A DNA stretch of 7,617 bases from Campylobacterales bacterium. Its GTDB lineage: Bacteria > Campylobacterota > Campylobacteria > Campylobacterales > JAADDG01. The stretch covers positions 1 to 7,617 of the forward strand of contig JALVCR010000262.1 of the NCBI GenBank assembly GCA_027009865.1. Reading direction: 5' to 3'. The notes under the pieces are model-generated. The model ran no database searches, had not been told where the DNA came from, and saw nothing but the letters and a program-made list of their open reading frames with translations. Shown piece after piece: positions 4,480 through 7,617 of this stretch (position 1 is its first letter; the number at the start of each line of letters is the position of its first letter). The translations under genes and the position numbers were made by a program.

Positions 4480-5683
4480 AGTGTAGTTCTGCGTTTAGTT
4501 TCACCTCTCTTTTGCTTCTAAAAGCTCTCATTTTTCCATTTAAACTATCTTGTCTAAAATGGATACCATTTAAACCGGCAAGCTCTATGCCTTTGAAAAT
4601 CTCCTTATTCTCTATATCCGCATTGGGATTTGCCTCTTTTATTTTATCAAGCTCCTTTGGAGAGATAACTATTTTAGTTCCTTCCAAAACCGCTATTCCG
4701 GCATCGACAATACATCCATCCCCAAGAGGAATTCCAGTTACGCTGTTTGCTCCAAGAAGAGTATTTCTGCCAATTGTAATCGGATTTCCGTTTGTTCCGC
4801 TCAAAACTCCAAGAATAGAGGCTCCCCCTCCTATATCTGCTCCCTCTTTTACTACAGCGCTTGAGCTGATTCTCCCTTCTACCATAACCGCACCTTCTGT
4901 TCCGGCATTAAAGTTTATATAGCTTGCTCCAGGCATAACGGTGGTTCCAGGAGAGAGTTTTGCTCCCATTCTAACTTTCGCGCTATCCAAAATTCTCGTA
5001 TTATCGGCCGGAATGATATGTTGAAGATATCTTGGAAATTTATCCACTGAATCAATCTGCGGATACATGCCGTCTAATTTTAGCTCTATTTCATTTTCTC
5101 TAAGCCAGTCAAGCTCTATTGGCATATTTCCGCTCCATGCAACATTTGGAAGAACTCCGAAAGCTCCGTTTAGATTTAAACTTCTTAGGGGAGCTTTATC
5201 CAAAGAGAGGGCATAAAGCTTAATATATACGCTCTCTACGCTCTTTGGAGGCGCATCTTCAAATAAAAACACAATCCTGTAATCATCTTCGCTTACTCCG
5301 GGTCCTTGAAAGAGATTATGAAGATGTTTTATAACCTGAACGTTTTTATGATTCTCCCCAAAAGCCTCATTAACATAAGGAGAGCAAAGAGCAAAGGCGT
5401 TTTCTACAAACTCTTTGGTTGCGTTGCAGACAAATTCACTCTCTTTAAAATCTATATCTACTCCGGCCTCTCTTAACGCTCCTATAAATATAGCCGCACT
5501 GCCTAAATTCTCTTTCCAATTTACTACGGGAAAGGTGGCTTGCAAAATCTTATCCCTGTTTTTTTGGCCTCTATCCACTCTTGCTATTCCAAAAGCCAAA
5601 GGATCTCTATAACCTTCAATCGATTGAACCTCTTTTACATACGTTCTAAACTCTTCAGTCGTTTTTAAAGCTCTTCTTGCCAT
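4478..5683 (-). CDS. dapD: 2,3,4,5-tetrahydropyridine-2,6-dicarboxylate N-succinyltransferase
   Basis: 401 residues, the long Campylobacter-type DapD. It transfers succinyl from succinyl-CoA to tetrahydrodipicolinate in the succinylase branch of diaminopimelate and lysine synthesis, in the cytoplasm. The N-terminal half (1-225) is an alpha/beta region. From about 230 to 340 comes the left-handed beta-helix of hexapeptide repeats, containing MPGASYINFNAGTEGAVMVEG (250-270), RISSSAVVKEGADIGGGASI (271-290) and the stretch NTLLGANSVTGIPLGDGC (307-324). A C-terminal section ends in VKLNAELH. The ATG at 5681-5683 follows AGGAG at about 8 nt; the Shine-Dalgarno overlaps the end of mrp, only 14 bp away. 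This mrp-dapD order also occurs in Campylobacter jejuni. No internal promoter is evident, so it is probably transcribed from upstream of thiC. It ends at the shared terminator. Confidence 0.96.
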   Translation of the reverse strand: MARRALKTTEEFRTYVKEVQSIEGYRDPLAFGIARVDRGQKNRDKILQATFPVVNWKENLGSAAIFIGALREAGVDIDFKESEFVCNATKEFVENAFALCSPYVNEAFGENHKNVQVIKHLHNLFQGPGVSEDDYRIVFLFEDAPPKSVESVYIKLYALSLDKAPLRSLNLNGAFGVLPNVAWSGNMPIELDWLRENEIELKLDGMYPQIDSVDKFPRYLQHIIPADNTRILDSAKVRMGAKLSPGTTVMPGASYINFNAGTEGAVMVEGRISSSAVVKEGADIGGGASILGVLSGTNGNPITIGRNTLLGANSVTGIPLGDGCIVDAGIAVLEGTKIVISPKELDKIKEANPNADIENKEIFKGIELAGLNGIHFRQDSLNGKMRAFRSKREVKLNAELH

Positions 5684-5697
5684 CTAACAAACTCCTT

Positions 5698-6819
5698 TTA
5701 ATGACATCCGCCGGTAGAACAAGCGCTAACTCCGGGAGGCGTGGTAGGCTGAATCGCTTCGTTTGAAACTCCGCCCTCTTCGTTAATTTTCTCTATCTGA
5801 TTCCAAAGCTGCTCTGCCGCTTTCATATATCTTTTTGCAGTCTCGCTGCTTGGCTGATGATAAACTATCGGTTTCCCCTCATCTCCGCCTTCTCTAATAG
5901 CCGGTTCAATCGGAATCTCTCCCAAAACTACCGTATCATAAGCTTTAGCTAAAGCCGCGCTCGTTCCTTTTCCAAAAATATCATACTCTTTTCCATCTCC
6001 CGGACATATAAATCCGCTCATATTCTCAACTATTCCGGCTATCGGGATATGAAGCTTTTTAAACATATCCAAACTTCTTGCAGTATCGTCCAAAGAGACT
6101 TTTTGAGGAGTGGTTACGCTTATACCGCTTGTAACAGGCACGCTTTGAGCCAATGTAAGCTGAGCGTCTCCCGTTCCTGGAGGCATATCTATAAACAATA
6201 CATCCAAATCGCTCCACATAATATCTTGCAAAAACTGCTGAATAGCTTTCATAATCATAGCGCCTCTCCATATAAGAGACTGCCCCTCTTCCATCAAAGA
6301 GCCCATGCTCATAACCTCTATTCCGTAAGCTTCAATTGGCTTTACCTTATTTCCCACAACTTCGGGTCTTTTGCCTACTATTCCCATCATTCTTGGGATA
6401 TTTGGACCGTAAATATCCGCATCCAAAAGCCCTACTTTTTTACCCTGCATAGCGGTGGCTATCGCAAGATTAACAGTTGTTGTGGATTTTCCAACCCCAC
6501 CTTTTCCACTGCTTACCATAACGAAATTTTTAATCTGAGGAGCTATATTTTTTCCATGAGAGCTTGTCTCTCTTGGCATTTTTGGCTTTTTAACAACTAT
6601 ATCAATTCTCTTTGCTCCCAAAAGCTCAAGCTTTTTGGTTATATCGTCTCTAAGCTGGGCTTCAACTTCAGGAGCTGAAGATGTAATCTCTATCTCCACA
6701 TAAACAGCATCTTTTGCCGCTTCTATATCTTTAACAAATCCAAAATCCACTATGCTTTTAGTAAATCCGGGATATATAACCTCTTTTAACTTCTCTTTAA
6801 CGCTTTCTACGTTTAACAT
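5698..6819 (-). CDS. mrp: Mrp/ApbC family P-loop ATPase, Fe-S cluster carrier
   Basis: 373 residues. An N-terminal MIP18/DUF59 domain (about 1-78) is joined to a MinD/Mrp ATPase domain. The deviant Walker A is GKGGVGKST (105-113), preceded by VMVSS; DADIYGPNIPRMMG (133-146) and DMPPGTGDAQLT (211-222) are Mrp signatures. The family binds and passes on [4Fe-4S] clusters as a dimer, using a CxxC pair after ENMSGF. Here that site reads ICPGDG, with only Cys272, and the other two cysteines of the protein are at the extreme C-terminus (CSTGGCH, Cys367 and Cys372). The ATG at 6817-6819 follows AAAGGAAG at short spacing. The gene starts 29 bp after thiC, whose product is a [4Fe-4S] enzyme, and Salmonella apbC mutants are known to have thiamine defects, so the pairing fits Fe-S supply. 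ATA dominates among N-terminal Ile codons. Confidence 0.94.
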   Translation of the reverse strand: MLNVESVKEKLKEVIYPGFTKSIVDFGFVKDIEAAKDAVYVEIEITSSAPEVEAQLRDDITKKLELLGAKRIDIVVKKPKMPRETSSHGKNIAPQIKNFVMVSSGKGGVGKSTTTVNLAIATAMQGKKVGLLDADIYGPNIPRMMGIVGKRPEVVGNKVKPIEAYGIEVMSMGSLMEEGQSLIWRGAMIMKAIQQFLQDIMWSDLDVLFIDMPPGTGDAQLTLAQSVPVTSGISVTTPQKVSLDDTARSLDMFKKLHIPIAGIVENMSGFICPGDGKEYDIFGKGTSAALAKAYDTVVLGEIPIEPAIREGGDEGKPIVYHQPSSETAKRYMKAAEQLWNQIEKINEEGGVSNEAIQPTTPPGVSACSTGGCH

Positions 6820-6848
6820 CTACTTCCTTTCTTTATAAAATTTATTTT

Positions 6849-7617
6849 TTAGCTTATAGCTTCGCTATGATCTTTTACTATATCTTGCGTAATTTTATAT
6901 GCGCAAAACTTAGGTCCGCACATAGAGCAAAATTCAGCCTCTTTAAAAACATCTTGAGGAAGAGTCTCATCATGATACTCTCTTGCTCTATCTGGATCTA
7001 AGGCAAGCTCAAACTGCTTATTCCAATCAAAATTGTATCTTGCATCACTCATCTGATTGTCAACTTCCATAGCCCCTTTTCTGCCTCTTGCAATATCAGC
7101 AGCGTGTGCGGCTATCTTATAAGCGATAATTCCCTCTCTTACATCTTTTGCGTTTGGAAGTCCCAAATGCTCTTTTGGAGTAACATAACACAGCATGCTT
7201 GCTCCATGCCATCCTCCAACTGCCGCTCCAATAGCGCTTGCTATATGATCATACCCAGCGGCTATATCTGTAACAAGAGGCCCCAAAATATAAAAAGGAG
7301 CGTCATGACAGTAATCTCTCTCAAGCTTCATATTTCTCTCTATCTGATTTAAAGGAACGTGTCCGGGACCCTCTATCATTACCTGAACATCTTTCTCCCA
7401 TGCTCTTAAAGTAAGTTCTCCAAGAACCTTAAGCTCGCTTAATTGAGCCTCGTCGCTTGCGTCATACAGACATCCGGGTCTCAATGAATCTCCCAAAGAT
7501 AAAGATACATCATACTCTCTGCAAATATCCAAAATATCGTCAAATGCGGTATAAAATGGATTTTCCTGATGATAGTGCATCATCCAGGCAGCCATCAAAG
7601 AGCCGCCTCTGCTTACT
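6849..7617 (-). CDS. thiC: Phosphomethylpyrimidine synthase ThiC, C-terminal part (5' end outside window)
   Basis: About 255 codons of ThiC are visible. The frame stays open to the right edge, where it reads VSRGGSLMAAW. ThiC is a radical-SAM [4Fe-4S] enzyme that converts 5-aminoimidazole ribotide to hydroxymethylpyrimidine phosphate for thiamine. Visible hallmarks are SRGGS, SLGDSLRPG, VMIEGPGHVP, LGPLVTDIAAGYDHI, MLCYVTPKEHLGLP, HAADIARG and, near the end, CSMCGPKFC, the CxxCxxxxC cluster ligands. The catalytic barrel's C-terminal half is therefore intact; the N-terminal part and start lie beyond 7617. It is the first visible gene of a leftward thiC-mrp-dapD operon. Its promoter, and any TPP riboswitch, would be outside the window. 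Confidence 0.96.
   Translation of the reverse strand, partial: VSRGGSLMAAWMMHYHQENPFYTAFDDILDICREYDVSLSLGDSLRPGCLYDASDEAQLSELKVLGELTLRAWEKDVQVMIEGPGHVPLNQIERNMKLERDYCHDAPFYILGPLVTDIAAGYDHIASAIGAAVGGWHGASMLCYVTPKEHLGLPNAKDVREGIIAYKIAAHAADIARGRKGAMEVDNQMSDARYNFDWNKQFELALDPDRAREYHDETLPQDVFKEAEFCSMCGPKFCAYKITQDIVKDHSEAIS

Noticed and set aside
4512..4922. Open frame of 136 codons on the plus strand opposite dapD
   Set aside because: It lies antisense to the conserved DapD beta-helix; the Pro- and Ile-rich translation has no recognisable domain.
6049..6678. Open frame of 209 codons on the plus strand opposite mrp
   Set aside because: It mirrors the conserved Mrp frame, and its His/Ser/Tyr-rich translation looks like an antisense shadow. 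No ribosome binding site was seen.

Overview
The window looks like a chromosomal segment from a Campylobacterota (Epsilonproteobacteria) member. The reasons are the AT-rich sequence, the long Campylobacter-type DapD directly downstream of an Mrp ATPase, Mrp with a CPGD site in place of CPxC, and AT-rich TATAAT promoters. A free-living, hydrogen-using lineage such as the Nautiliales would suit the metal transporter, but genus cannot be fixed from this sequence.

Layout from left to right. (1) Positions 1-26 hold the first eight codons of a leftward gene with a strong ribosome binding site and a TATAAT box. (2) yebC (111-824, minus) is complete and has its own promoter. (3) A 352-residue membrane protein (921-1979, minus) has a periplasmic NIT (nitrate/nitrite-sensing-like) domain between two membrane helices, but ends shortly after the second helix with no HAMP, chemoreceptor, kinase or cyclase output domain. 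(4) A 260-bp divergent regulatory region (1980-2239) is packed with inverted repeats. (5) A rightward four-gene operon (2240-4442) has overlapping genes encoding an ECF-type Ni/Co importer: CbiM/NikM, a PDGLE small subunit, a short CbiQ-type T protein and a CbiO-type ATPase. The ATPase starts at TTG and ends in a histidine-rich tail. (6) A bidirectional terminator (4446-4479) lies between the convergent operons. (7) A leftward operon thiC (5' partial) - mrp - dapD fills the rest.

How the genes relate. The importer probably brings in nickel: it has a PDGLE subunit rather than classical CbiN, CbiM residues Met1/His2/His67, and a His-rich ATPase tail, and no cobalamin riboswitch is visible. Palindromes around its start could bind a metal-responsive repressor such as NikR or Fur. 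In the right-hand operon, Mrp is a candidate Fe-S carrier, and ThiC, encoded just upstream, is a [4Fe-4S] radical-SAM enzyme, so the pairing makes sense. DapD contributes to lysine and peptidoglycan precursor synthesis.

No tRNA, rRNA, CRISPR array, insertion sequence or prophage gene is visible. The most unusual points are the output-less NIT protein, the ATPase His tail encoded by a hexanucleotide repeat, the Mrp cysteine rearrangement, and the nested palindromes of the divergent region. I saw no clear evidence of a wholly new multi-gene system.
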